Positions 1 through 5,886 are shown, counted from the first letter of the stretch. The stretch: 5,895 nucleotides of DNA from an uncultured Clostridia bacterium (GCA_937892135.1 CALAUK010000132.1:1-5895); one strand, 5' to 3'. A program made the numbers and translations. Notes: generated by a model from the sequence alone, not told the origin.

Positions 1-756
1 CTTTGCTTTTAATACAAAATCTTTATATGTTGGCTCGGTTGAATTGGCCTCGTTTGAGCCATAGAGTATTTCAAGCATAAGTGTTCCGTCATATCCGCTT
101 TCGGCTAATTCTTTTCCCACATATTCAAAATCCACTTTGCCTGTAAAGGGAATCTGATGGTTATCTTTTATTATATTGTTGTCGTGAATGTGAAGAGTTG
201 CGAGTTTTTCAGCAAAAAGAGGCATCGGCTTTTCGTCTTTAAGCCTTGAGTATTCATGTCCGCAGTCCCAACAGAATTTTGCATCAGGAACCAAACTCAT
301 CACAAACTCAAGATTTTTTGTATATGCTAAGTTTTCAAAAGCAATTGTTACTCCCTTTTCTCTTGCATAATTTCCGATTGCAGTGTATCTTTCTCTGGAA
401 TATTCATTTATTGATTCTTCGGGAGCATCATAAGGAGGGTGAACAACAATTACAGGCACATTGTTTCTTGCACAGGTATCAATGTTTTCCATAATTCTTT
501 TTGCCATTACATCCCCGGCAGGACCCGGCCTTGACATATCCTGAATAACCACAGTTTCACCATTGTGTTTTATATTATACTCTGAGTGCAGATTGTCTAA
601 GATAATCCCGGCATCTCTTATGGCACAGATTACCTTGTCAATTTCGGGGTGTTTTGCATTTATAAAAGTTCTTGAAACTCCTATTTCCTTAAGAGCCTGA
701 ATCTGTTCATATATATCTGTTTTGCAGTTTACATAAAGCATAATTCCGGGCTGCAT
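1..756 (-). CDS. Sugar phosphate isomerase/epimerase-like TIM-barrel protein, partial (C-terminus beyond the left edge)
   Basis: This is an open frame of 252 codons from the ATG at 756-754 to the window edge, with no stop. The start is fixed by an AGGAGG at 762-767, six bases upstream and inside the last codons of the aldolase gene; the two genes are one base apart. The protein looks like the xylose-isomerase-like TIM-barrel superfamily (sugar isomerases, epimerases, IolE/IolI-type enzymes, endonuclease IV fold). Likely metal or active-site positions are His106 (VVHPP), Glu141 (IAFENL), Asp164 and His167 (FCWDCGHE), His189/His191 (LHIHDN) and Glu229 (LMLEIL), in the order and spacing expected for this fold. 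There is no signal peptide, so it is cytosolic. Family members are usually about 250-290 residues, so little is probably missing. Its place behind an aldolase suggests isomerisation or epimerisation of a sugar or sugar acid, but the substrate cannot be read. The family call is secure; the reaction is unknown. Confidence 0.85.
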   Translation of the reverse strand, partial: MQPGIMLYVNCKTDIYEQIQALKEIGVSRTFINAKHPEIDKVICAIRDAGIILDNLHSEYNIKHNGETVVIQDMSRPGPAGDVMAKRIMENIDTCARNNVPVIVVHPPYDAPEESINEYSRERYTAIGNYAREKGVTIAFENLAYTKNLEFVMSLVPDAKFCWDCGHEYSRLKDEKPMPLFAEKLATLHIHDNNIIKDNHQIPFTGKVDFEYVGKELAESGYDGTLMLEILYGSNEANSTEPTYKDFVLKAK

Positions 757-757
757 A

Positions 758-1411
758 TTAATCCTCCTTTGAGTTTTTAATAAATTCTTTTGCTAAGTTA
801 GTTATGCCTTCATAATCATCATTTTCAAGCATTTTGGTGTTGACAATGCCGTTTCCTATACCCACACCTGAAAAACCGCCTTTTAAGAAGTCAGATATGT
901 TTTCTACGTTCACACCGCCAACCGCAAGAAATTTGACATTTGAGAGGGGAGCGGAAACTGCTTTTAAATAACTTATGCCGCCCACTGCGTTTACGGGGAA
1001 AAGCTTTACGAAATCTGCACCCGCTCTTGTTGCCAGTGTAATTTCGCTTGGAGTAAGTGCACCGGGAATAGAAATAAGACCTTCCTCTTTTGTCTTTTTG
1101 ATTACATCGACATTGGTATCAGGGGAAATTATAAATTTACCGCCTGCTTTTTTTGTAAGCTCAACCTGATTTTCGTTAAGAACTGTTCCTGCGCCTGTTA
1201 TCATTTTTTCGCCGAATTCATCAATTATCATTTTGATTTTTTCTGCAGTTTCGGCATCTGAGGTTTTCCCGGTTGCATCATAGGTACATTCAATTATTCT
1301 TATGCCTCCATCATATAGTGCCTGACAAAGCTTTATGAGCTTATCTTTATCTACATTACGGACGATTGCAATAATTTTTTCCGTCTGTATTTTTTCGATT
1401 ATATCTCCCAT
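758..1411 (-). CDS. KDPG/KDPGal-family class I aldolase (2-keto-3-deoxy-6-phospho sugar acid aldolase)
   Basis: This 217-residue cytosolic aldolase should cleave a 2-keto-3-deoxy (phospho) sugar acid to pyruvate and an aldehyde through a lysine Schiff base. The length fits the family (about 205-220). Visible residues are Glu41 (general base, in RIIECTYD), Thr76 in GAGTVL (pyruvate carboxylate), Lys136 in FVKLFP (Schiff base), the ISPD loop near 96-98, the PG of IPGALTP, and the phosphate-site glycines 165-166 in AVGGV. The start is the ATG at 1411-1409, with GGAG nine bases upstream. It overlaps the esterase stop codon by one base (TAATG). A longer frame to 1489 exists but would read through the esterase tail and lacks family similarity. 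Compared with E. coli Eda from memory, Arg49 is replaced by Asp45, Thr161 by Val164 and Ser184 by Gly188. The first two, plus Arg18, resemble E. coli DgoA, so a galactonate-type or non-phosphorylated substrate is possible. The family is certain; the specificity is not. Confidence 0.93.
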   Translation of the reverse strand: MGDIIEKIQTEKIIAIVRNVDKDKLIKLCQALYDGGIRIIECTYDATGKTSDAETAEKIKMIIDEFGEKMITGAGTVLNENQVELTKKAGGKFIISPDTNVDVIKKTKEEGLISIPGALTPSEITLATRAGADFVKLFPVNAVGGISYLKAVSAPLSNVKFLAVGGVNVENISDFLKGGFSGVGIGNGIVNTKMLENDDYEGITNLAKEFIKNSKED

Positions 1412-2451
1412 TATTTTTTGGCTCCTTTTTTTCTTATTAAAATAATAGTTACAGCGGCAATAATCAATACTAATGCAGCCACAATCCATACATAATAGCT
1501 AACGGCCGGTTTGTCACGGTCCTGACTTGCAAGCCACAAAAGGTTTTCGTTTGTAGTTTTGCCGCGATCTTCGCCATACATAACTGGTTTTATATTATGG
1601 TCTGCACCCTCAAGAGTGATGATTTCTGCGTTGTTGTAGCCTTTTAATGCTTCCTGCATAATCTCTGTAGCCTCATAGATAACTGAGGCATCTTTTGTTC
1701 CGTGAATGATACGAACAGGAGTGCTTTTCCACAAATCTACCGAATCGGGGTCTCCGATTCCTGCGCCGATAATAGCACCGGCAAACACATCGGGGCAGTC
1801 TCTTAAAATTGTATAAGTGCCGATTCCGCCCATTGAGTGACCAACTACATACAATCTCGATGCATCAATGGTATATGTATCATCTCCATAAGATATTCCC
1901 TGCTCAACAAAGGTTGATATCATTTTTTCCGCTGCGCGGAGATATGGCGAGGATTCAGAATTGTCCGTAGTGATAGTAGAAATAGGGACGCTTGCAGAAC
2001 TGATACCGCTCCAGTACTTATTTTTTTTATCTTCGTCAGAATAGGCAATTCCGGGCGCCTGAGGCGCAAAAATAATACAGTCTTCTATACTGCTTGCGAA
2101 GCTGTCGGAAAACTCCACAAGGTCCATTTCCCACATTGTTTTTCCGTTGCAACGGCGGTAGCCTCTCTTGCCTCCGTGAAGAAACAGCACAAAAGGATAT
2201 TCTTTTTCGCTGTTATAATTTTCAGGCAAATAAACTGTGTAGCGAAGTTCGCCAACTTCCATATCGGGACGCACAGATTCGCCGTAAACTGTTTTCCATA
2301 CTCTGCCTGAGTATGTTTCCTGTGTGCCCTCGTTTTTTGTAGTCGTCATCTCGACTTCGGGATGAGGGTAAATAACTCCGCTTGTCTTTGCTGATACGCA
2401 AGTGGTAAGCATTAACAAAATAAGACACATTACTGTTATAATTTTTTTCAT
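1411..2451 (-). CDS. Secreted, membrane-anchored alpha/beta-hydrolase (carboxylesterase-like)
   Basis: This 346-residue protein has a signal peptide (MKK, then a hydrophobic stretch at about 4-17, with a likely signal peptidase I site after Val-Ser-Ala21). An extracellular alpha/beta-hydrolase domain follows (about 50-310), then one transmembrane helix (about 319-339) and a basic KKGAKK tail. It should sit on the outer face of the cytoplasmic membrane with its C-terminus inside. The oxyanion-hole motif is LHGG (91-94), the nucleophile Ser206 in GHSMGG, the acid probably Asp254 in HGTKD, and the base His285 in GADH. The layout resembles predicted esterases of the PHB-depolymerase/LpqC and feruloyl or acetylxylan esterase group; a peptidase role is less likely. 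A Ser/Thr-rich insertion (about 149-170) may form a lid. I chose Met at 2451 because AAAGG lies nine bases upstream. The ATG at 2460 directly abuts that AAAGG and would leave no spacing. It lies 30 bases after the dehydrogenase stop. The substrate, perhaps an acylated plant or host glycan, is inferred only. Confidence 0.88.
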   Translation of the reverse strand: MKKIITVMCLILLMLTTCVSAKTSGVIYPHPEVEMTTTKNEGTQETYSGRVWKTVYGESVRPDMEVGELRYTVYLPENYNSEKEYPFVLFLHGGKRGYRRCNGKTMWEMDLVEFSDSFASSIEDCIIFAPQAPGIAYSDEDKKNKYWSGISSASVPISTITTDNSESSPYLRAAEKMISTFVEQGISYGDDTYTIDASRLYVVGHSMGGIGTYTILRDCPDVFAGAIIGAGIGDPDSVDLWKSTPVRIIHGTKDASVIYEATEIMQEALKGYNNAEIITLEGADHNIKPVMYGEDRGKTTNENLLWLASQDRDKPAVSYYVWIVAALVLIIAAVTIILIRKKGAKK

Positions 2452-2481
2452 AAAAAACATCCTTTCTTATTTAAATATTTA

Positions 2482-3564
2482 TTAAAAGCTCCATAAGTAT
2501 TCCAGGGCTTTTTTAAATCTTTTTTCTTCGTCTTCGTTTTCTACTACATCGCTTTGACTAATCATTTCGTAATATTTATTAAAGACCTCGTCAGTTTTTT
2601 TGACGTTTACATCTTCCACACGGCACGGCATATTGTATTTTTTCATAAGCTCAAGTATCTGGGCATTTTCTTTTTCTTCTCCGTTAAAGTGATTCTGAAT
2701 GAGAAGACCTACACCTACAAGCTCGCCATGTGTATAATTTCTTGTTTCCTGAGGGAAGAAAAATCTTGAGGCATAATAAAATTTGTGGGCAATAGCGCTC
2801 TGATTTGAGCCTCTTGTAAATCCGCTTATAACACCTGTTGCAGCAATTGTGGTAAATATGATATTTTCAAAATCGCTTGTAATTTCGCCTTTTTTCATAT
2901 CGTCTATGCATTTTTGTGTTTTTTCTCTTAAAAGGTTATAAGAATATTTTGAACAAACATAGGCATAGTCAAGACCAATGGGGTAGGTGGTGGTCTCTTC
3001 CGTATATCTTTGTTTTATTTCAACAAATTTTGCCAAAGCATCAAACACACCTGCAAGGAAAAGGCGCACGGGCTGTTCTAAAAGAATTCTTGTATCTGCT
3101 ATAACACAATCCACTTCATAGGAAAAATGAATTGAGCCTACGGTTCTTCCGTCGGGGGTGTATCGTATGGAAAGCGGGGAGTATGCTGCACACGTTGCAC
3201 TCGAGGTGGGGATGTTAATTACGGGTGTCTTTGCAAAGTATGCACAAAGCTTGGCAAAGTCACATATTACACCACCGCCGACACCAACTATAACATCGTA
3301 ACCTTCTTTGTCTGCGAGGCTTGCAAGCTCCGTTGCTCTCTCCTCGTTACAGGTTCCCGTATGAACAATAATTTCATATGTAATACCTTTTTCAATAAGG
3401 CTTTTTTCTAATTTCTCCTGTGTTTTGGAAAGTGCTGTTTTTCCTCCGATAATTAAAGGCTTTTTTCCTAGTCTTAAAACTTCTTCTCCTATTTTTTCTG
3501 TATATCCTTCTCCCTGAATATAGCGTCCGCAGCCTATTCTGAAGGATTCTTCTTTTATTGCCAT
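2482..3564 (-). CDS. Glycerol-dehydrogenase-like iron-containing alcohol dehydrogenase family protein
   Basis: This 360-residue cytosolic NAD(P)-dependent dehydrogenase belongs to the dehydroquinate-synthase-like/Fe-ADH superfamily, GldA-like branch; the length is typical. The N-terminal nucleotide-binding half has VIVGVGGGVICDFAK (about 91-105, glycine loop 94-98, Asp102) and NIPTSSATCAA (117-127). The C-terminal helical half carries the likely divalent-metal ligands Asp175 (GVFDALAKF), His260 (SAIAHKF) and His279 (YTHGELVG), matching the Asp-His-His set of bacterial glycerol dehydrogenases. The substrate-binding Asp of GldA (in its STDA motif) is Cys125 here (TCAA), so glycerol may not be the substrate; a polyol, hydroxyketone or sugar is more likely. 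The start at 3564 is supported by AAGGAG seven bases upstream. An ATG at 3582 in the same frame precedes that ribosome binding site and is rejected. It is the first gene of the minus-strand operon, divergent from the AraC regulator that probably controls it. The family is confident; the substrate is unknown. Confidence 0.9.
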   Translation of the reverse strand: MAIKEESFRIGCGRYIQGEGYTEKIGEEVLRLGKKPLIIGGKTALSKTQEKLEKSLIEKGITYEIIVHTGTCNEERATELASLADKEGYDVIVGVGGGVICDFAKLCAYFAKTPVINIPTSSATCAAYSPLSIRYTPDGRTVGSIHFSYEVDCVIADTRILLEQPVRLFLAGVFDALAKFVEIKQRYTEETTTYPIGLDYAYVCSKYSYNLLREKTQKCIDDMKKGEITSDFENIIFTTIAATGVISGFTRGSNQSAIAHKFYYASRFFFPQETRNYTHGELVGVGLLIQNHFNGEEKENAQILELMKKYNMPCRVEDVNVKKTDEVFNKYYEMISQSDVVENEDEEKRFKKALEYLWSF

Positions 3565-3592
3565 AGTATCTCTCCTTAGCATTTATTTTTTA

Positions 3593-3621
3593 TTGACACA
3601 CTTTAATTTTATTGATATAAT
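3593..3621 (+). promoter_or_regulatory. Consensus sigma-A promoter with extended -10 for the AraC-family regulator
   Basis: A perfect TTGACA (3593-3598) is followed after exactly 17 bases by a perfect TATAAT (3616-3621). A TG at 3613-3614 gives the extended -10 form TGATATAAT. Transcription should start near 3628, leaving a leader of about 57 bases before the regulator ATG at 3685. So perfect a match suggests strong activator-independent transcription unless repressed, for example by the regulator itself. Confidence 0.85.
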
Positions 3622-3634
3622 ATGTCTAAAACAA
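3606..3634 (-). promoter_or_regulatory. Candidate weak promoter for the dehydrogenase-esterase-aldolase operon
   Basis: On the minus strand TTGTTT (3634-3629) and TAAAAT (3611-3606) are 17 bases apart. The -10 matches consensus at five of six positions, the -35 at only three. The predicted start near 3599 would give a leader of about 35 bases before the ATG at 3564. A poor -35 fits a promoter needing an AraC-type activator. It lies face to face with, and overlaps, the strong plus-strand promoter. An alternative -10, TATTAT (3622-3617), has no better -35. The assignment is tentative. Confidence 0.4.
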
Positions 3635-3674
3635 TACAAAAAATTGACAAATTTTTAAGATTTATTGCTATTTT

Positions 3675-3680
3675 GAGGTG
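3675..3680 (+). promoter_or_regulatory. Ribosome binding site of the AraC-family regulator
   Basis: GAGGTG lies four bases before the ATG at 3685. It is a slightly imperfect Shine-Dalgarno sequence with short spacing. It supports the start at 3685 and gives the regulator a weaker site than the AGGAG-type sites of the neighbouring enzyme genes. Confidence 0.65.
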
Positions 3681-3684
3681 AAAT

Positions 3685-4497
3685 ATGAATTACAGTGCAT
3701 ATCAGGATACTGCTATGGGAATATCGGGTATTTCGACAGTAAGTAGCGGGCATATCTTTGCTGAGCAAAACAGGGAGATATACCGTCCAAACGGCAGAAG
3801 TGATTTTTTGCTTTTTTACATAGCTTCCGGAAGCGAGCATATGTTTTTAGACCGAGAAACGATAATGACTGAAGGGTCGTTTGTTATTTTCAGGCCATTT
3901 GAAAAACAGCACCACATTCAGAAGAATAAGGGCATAAGTGAGTTTTATTATGTTCACTTTAATGCGCCCGAGGATTTCGATTTATTCGGTTTTTCAAGCT
4001 CTGTGGTTTACAATGCAAAGCCAAATACTGTTGTAAAAAAACTGTTTGAAGAAATAATAAATGAATTGCAGACAAAGCAACCTGTTTACGAAAAAGTATG
4101 CGTATCAAAGCTTTTTAATATATTATCTTTGCTCCAGAGAAGTCTCACAAAAGAGGCCAATCCTTTGACAGAGTACAGCGATAAAATTTCTTTTGTAATA
4201 CAAAAAATGAACAGGGAATACGAAAAGAACTATTCTTTAGAAGATTATGCAGGAATGTGCAATATGAGCAAGTTTCATTTTTTAAGAATTTTTAAAAGCA
4301 TAACAGGAAAAACGCCTATTGAATACAGAAATAAAATACGCCTTGAGCATGCAAAGGAGCTTTTGGTTGACAGAGATTTTTCCGTGACGGAGATTGCAAG
4401 AAGTGTCGGTTATGAATCAAGCGTGTATTTCTGCAATTCTTTTAAAAGTCAGATGGGAATGTCTCCTTCAAAGTACAGAAATTTAAAAAGAACATAA
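3685..4497 (+). CDS. AraC-family transcriptional regulator (cupin sensor plus double helix-turn-helix)
   Basis: This 270-residue regulator has an N-terminal cupin-like sensor domain (about 20-110: DFLLFYIASGS, then GSFVIFRPFEKQHH at about 64-77 and EFYYVHFNAP), a helical linker (about 115-160) and a C-terminal AraC/XylS DNA-binding domain (about 168-267). The first helix-turn-helix is about 184-205 (SLEDYAGMCNMSKFHFLRIF). The second is about 233-255 (SVTEIARSVGYESSVYFCNSFK), followed by the family signature end GMSPSKYR. The protein is expected to bind a small sugar-like ligand in the cupin and to activate nearby catabolic genes. It is transcribed divergently from the dehydrogenase-esterase-aldolase operon across a 120-base gap, the usual arrangement for a local activator. 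The length and architecture are normal, and the converging gene on its right shares its terminator. The ligand is unknown. The family call is very secure; control of the adjacent operon is inferred from position. Confidence 0.95.
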   Translation: MNYSAYQDTAMGISGISTVSSGHIFAEQNREIYRPNGRSDFLLFYIASGSEHMFLDRETIMTEGSFVIFRPFEKQHHIQKNKGISEFYYVHFNAPEDFDLFGFSSSVVYNAKPNTVVKKLFEEIINELQTKQPVYEKVCVSKLFNILSLLQRSLTKEANPLTEYSDKISFVIQKMNREYEKNYSLEDYAGMCNMSKFHFLRIFKSITGKTPIEYRNKIRLEHAKELLVDRDFSVTEIARSVGYESSVYFCNSFKSQMGMSPSKYRNLKRT

Positions 4498-4528
4498 AAA
4501 ATGCTCATCTGTAAAAGATGAGCATTTT
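4498..4528. terminator. Bidirectional intrinsic terminator between convergent genes
   Basis: A perfect 13-bp inverted repeat (4498-4510 with 4516-4528, AAAATGCTCATCT and its complement) encloses a five-base loop, GTAAA. It begins directly after the regulator's TAA and ends five bases before the stop of the minus-strand dehydrogenase. Read on the minus strand the stem is followed by a run of six T; on the plus strand it ends in four T and then AATTATT. It can therefore stop transcription from both sides, probably better for the minus-strand gene. Confidence 0.9.
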
Positions 4529-4533
4529 AATTA

Positions 4534-5850
4534 TTAAAGATTTTCACATACTTCGTCAAGAATACCGATATCCCACAAAAGCTTCGGCAGAATATATTTA
4601 TCTCTGATATCCTTGCTTGCCTTAAATATGATTGGGATTAAATCTTTTTCAATTCCGATTTCGGCAATTTCTTTTGGTGCGCCGATAGAATCCAAAATTC
4701 GCTCAAATTCTTTTGTTGACGGGATTTCTTCATCAATGATTTTTGAAATTTTTCCCCAGTCTGAGACTATGATATCAAGGCGCTTTTCGTGGTTTTTCAT
4801 ATTATATTTATCTTCTTTTTTATCAAGCTCAAGAATGGGCTCGGCAGATTTTCCGAGAAGATTTTTTAACACGCCCTCCCAGGCTGAAACATCAAAGGCT
4901 TTTGTGTGTTTTAAAGCTTTGTCTTTGTCGGGAGTTGTGTTTTTTAGGCTGTTGTAAATTCTTACGCAGAGCATAGAAGCGACTGCACACTGTATTCCGT
5001 GCAAATCTGCGGGAGTGTTAAATTCGAGACTTCGCATATCAAGAATATGCGAAAAAGAATGCTCGGCTCCCGAAGCGGGCCGTGACAGAGACGCATAGCT
5101 CATCGCAAGGCCTGAAAGTACAAGCCCTTCAAAAACATTTTTAATTGCCGTATCGTCCAGCTTTAATATTCCATCGGCTGCATCGGCACATTTTTTAAGA
5201 GCATTTCTTACCATATCTGCAATTTCTTCGCAGTAATATTCGCCGGTGATGAGGTTTGATAATCTCCATTCGCAGATGCTTATATATTTTGCAAGCATAT
5301 CGCCAAGTCCCGATTTTATCATATGAAGCGGCGCAGTTTTGAGTATATCAATATCTCCGATAATTACCTCGGCGCATTTTGACGGAATAGATACCTTAAG
5401 TCCGTCGCGTGACATAGAAGAAAGCGGAGATGCATATCCGTCCATAGACGGAGCGGTTGCAACTATTATATACGGGTTTTTGGTCTGATGCGCAAGTATC
5501 TTGGAAAGGTCATTTATAACCCCCGAGCCTATGGCTATAATTATGTCACAGTCGGGATTGTAGTGAAGAGTAAGCGAGCCTGCGGCATATTCATCGGGCT
5601 CAAGATGTGGGCTGTTAAAAATATGTTTTGATACAGATATTCCGCTTTCAGAAAGAAGCTTTGTTACTTTATCACCGGCAACGGGATATGTGTTAACATC
5701 TGCCACTATAAAAGCTTTTTTTGCATTAAATTCTTTAACATATTCGGGAAGTTTTTCTATTGCATTTTTTTCTATAATGCACTCGGGAATAAATGTTTTA
5801 TGATATTTTCCGCAGCTGCAGATTTTATTTTCGTCAAACATAGGTTTCAT
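4534..5850 (-). CDS. egsA: sn-glycerol-1-phosphate dehydrogenase family protein (AraM/EgsA-like)
   Basis: This 438-residue cytosolic protein belongs to the glycerol-1-phosphate dehydrogenase branch of the Fe-ADH/dehydroquinate-synthase-like superfamily. Known members reduce dihydroxyacetone phosphate to sn-glycerol-1-phosphate with NAD(P)H; B. subtilis AraM uses nickel. It has a nucleotide-binding half with IAIGSGVINDLSK (about 105-117) and the family hallmark TAPSMDGYASPLSSM (132-146, Asp137). The metal ligands are Asp184 (GLGDMLAK), His264 (GAEHSFSH) and His284 (LHGIQ). The N-terminus has a CxCGxxxH-like cluster (Cys11, Cys13, His17) before the fold. It is longer than AraM (about 394), mainly in the C-terminal half (about 300-438). 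The start at 5850 has AGGAGG eight bases upstream; Met4 would be too far. It converges on the AraC regulator and has its own promoter. In B. subtilis araM lies in the arabinose operon, so a sugar-linked role fits here. The true substrate may be another phosphorylated ketose; the symbol is given by homology only. Confidence 0.88.
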   Translation of the reverse strand: MKPMFDENKICSCGKYHKTFIPECIIEKNAIEKLPEYVKEFNAKKAFIVADVNTYPVAGDKVTKLLSESGISVSKHIFNSPHLEPDEYAAGSLTLHYNPDCDIIIAIGSGVINDLSKILAHQTKNPYIIVATAPSMDGYASPLSSMSRDGLKVSIPSKCAEVIIGDIDILKTAPLHMIKSGLGDMLAKYISICEWRLSNLITGEYYCEEIADMVRNALKKCADAADGILKLDDTAIKNVFEGLVLSGLAMSYASLSRPASGAEHSFSHILDMRSLEFNTPADLHGIQCAVASMLCVRIYNSLKNTTPDKDKALKHTKAFDVSAWEGVLKNLLGKSAEPILELDKKEDKYNMKNHEKRLDIIVSDWGKISKIIDEEIPSTKEFERILDSIGAPKEIAEIGIEKDLIPIIFKASKDIRDKYILPKLLWDIGILDEVCENL

Positions 5851-5880
5851 CGGGATAGCCTCCTTCTTGTTCTAACCCAA

Positions 5881-5886
5881 ATTATA
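5881..5886 (-). promoter_or_regulatory. -10 box of the glycerol-1-phosphate dehydrogenase promoter
   Basis: A perfect TATAAT is read on the minus strand. A start near 5874 would give a leader of about 24 bases containing the AGGAGG ribosome binding site (5859-5864). Only nine bases of upstream sequence remain in the window, so the -35 element cannot be seen. The box suggests the gene starts its own transcript rather than being read from an upstream gene. Confidence 0.55.

Larger units (their letters stand above)
3593..3670 (+). repeat. Imperfect direct repeat, possible AraC-type operator
   Basis: Two similar stretches begin at 3593 and 3644, 51 bases apart, about five helical turns. Both start with TTGACA, continue with a TTTAA-like core and end with TTTATTG-A/C-TA when a two-base gap is allowed. 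The first covers the regulator's -35 region and spacer; the second lies in its leader. AraC-family proteins commonly bind direct repeats on one face of DNA, so these are candidate operator half-sites. The AT-rich composition weakens the case, and the first TTGACA is also a promoter element. Confidence 0.3.

Noticed and set aside
246..494. Plus-strand open frame antisense to the TIM-barrel gene
   Set aside because: The composition is that of a shadow frame, and it lies entirely over a well-supported gene. The same holds for 975-1169, 2094-2342, 2554-2769, 2916-3104 and 4613-4957 on plus and 2222-2428 on minus.
1412..1489. In-frame upstream extension of the aldolase by 26 codons
   Set aside because: It overlaps the esterase's transmembrane-helix codons, has no family similarity, and the GGAG site points to the ATG at 1411.
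2398..2451. Lipoprotein signal (Cys18 in LTTC) for the esterase
   Set aside because: Thr at the -1 position is not a normal lipobox; Val-Ser-Ala followed by Lys is a better signal peptidase I site, and a C-terminal helix already anchors the protein.
2452..2460. Alternative esterase start three codons upstream (Met-Phe-Phe-Met)
   Set aside because: The AAAGG site directly abuts this ATG, leaving no spacing, while it is nine bases from the Met-Lys-Lys start, which also gives a classic signal peptide.
3565..3582. Alternative dehydrogenase start six codons upstream
   Set aside because: The strong AAGGAG site lies downstream of this ATG and is correctly placed for the ATG at 3564.
3823..3834. 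12-base palindrome GCTTCCGGAAGC
   Set aside because: It is internal to the regulator's coding sequence (Ala-Ser-Gly-Ser) and is not repeated elsewhere; there is no sign that it is an operator.
3655..3840. Minus-strand open frame of 61 codons across the regulator start
   Set aside because: It is antisense to the cupin domain, has no ribosome binding site that I could recognise and resembles no known protein.
5031..5053. Perfect 9-bp inverted repeat with a five-base loop (TTCGCATAT and ATATGCGAA)
   Set aside because: It lies inside the AraM-like coding region over conserved His codons, without a T-run in the sense direction; a repeat of this size is not very surprising by chance in 6 kb.
5437..5452. 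6-bp inverted repeat TCCGTC/GACGGA
   Set aside because: It falls in the codons of the conserved SMDG motif; protein constraint and chance explain it.
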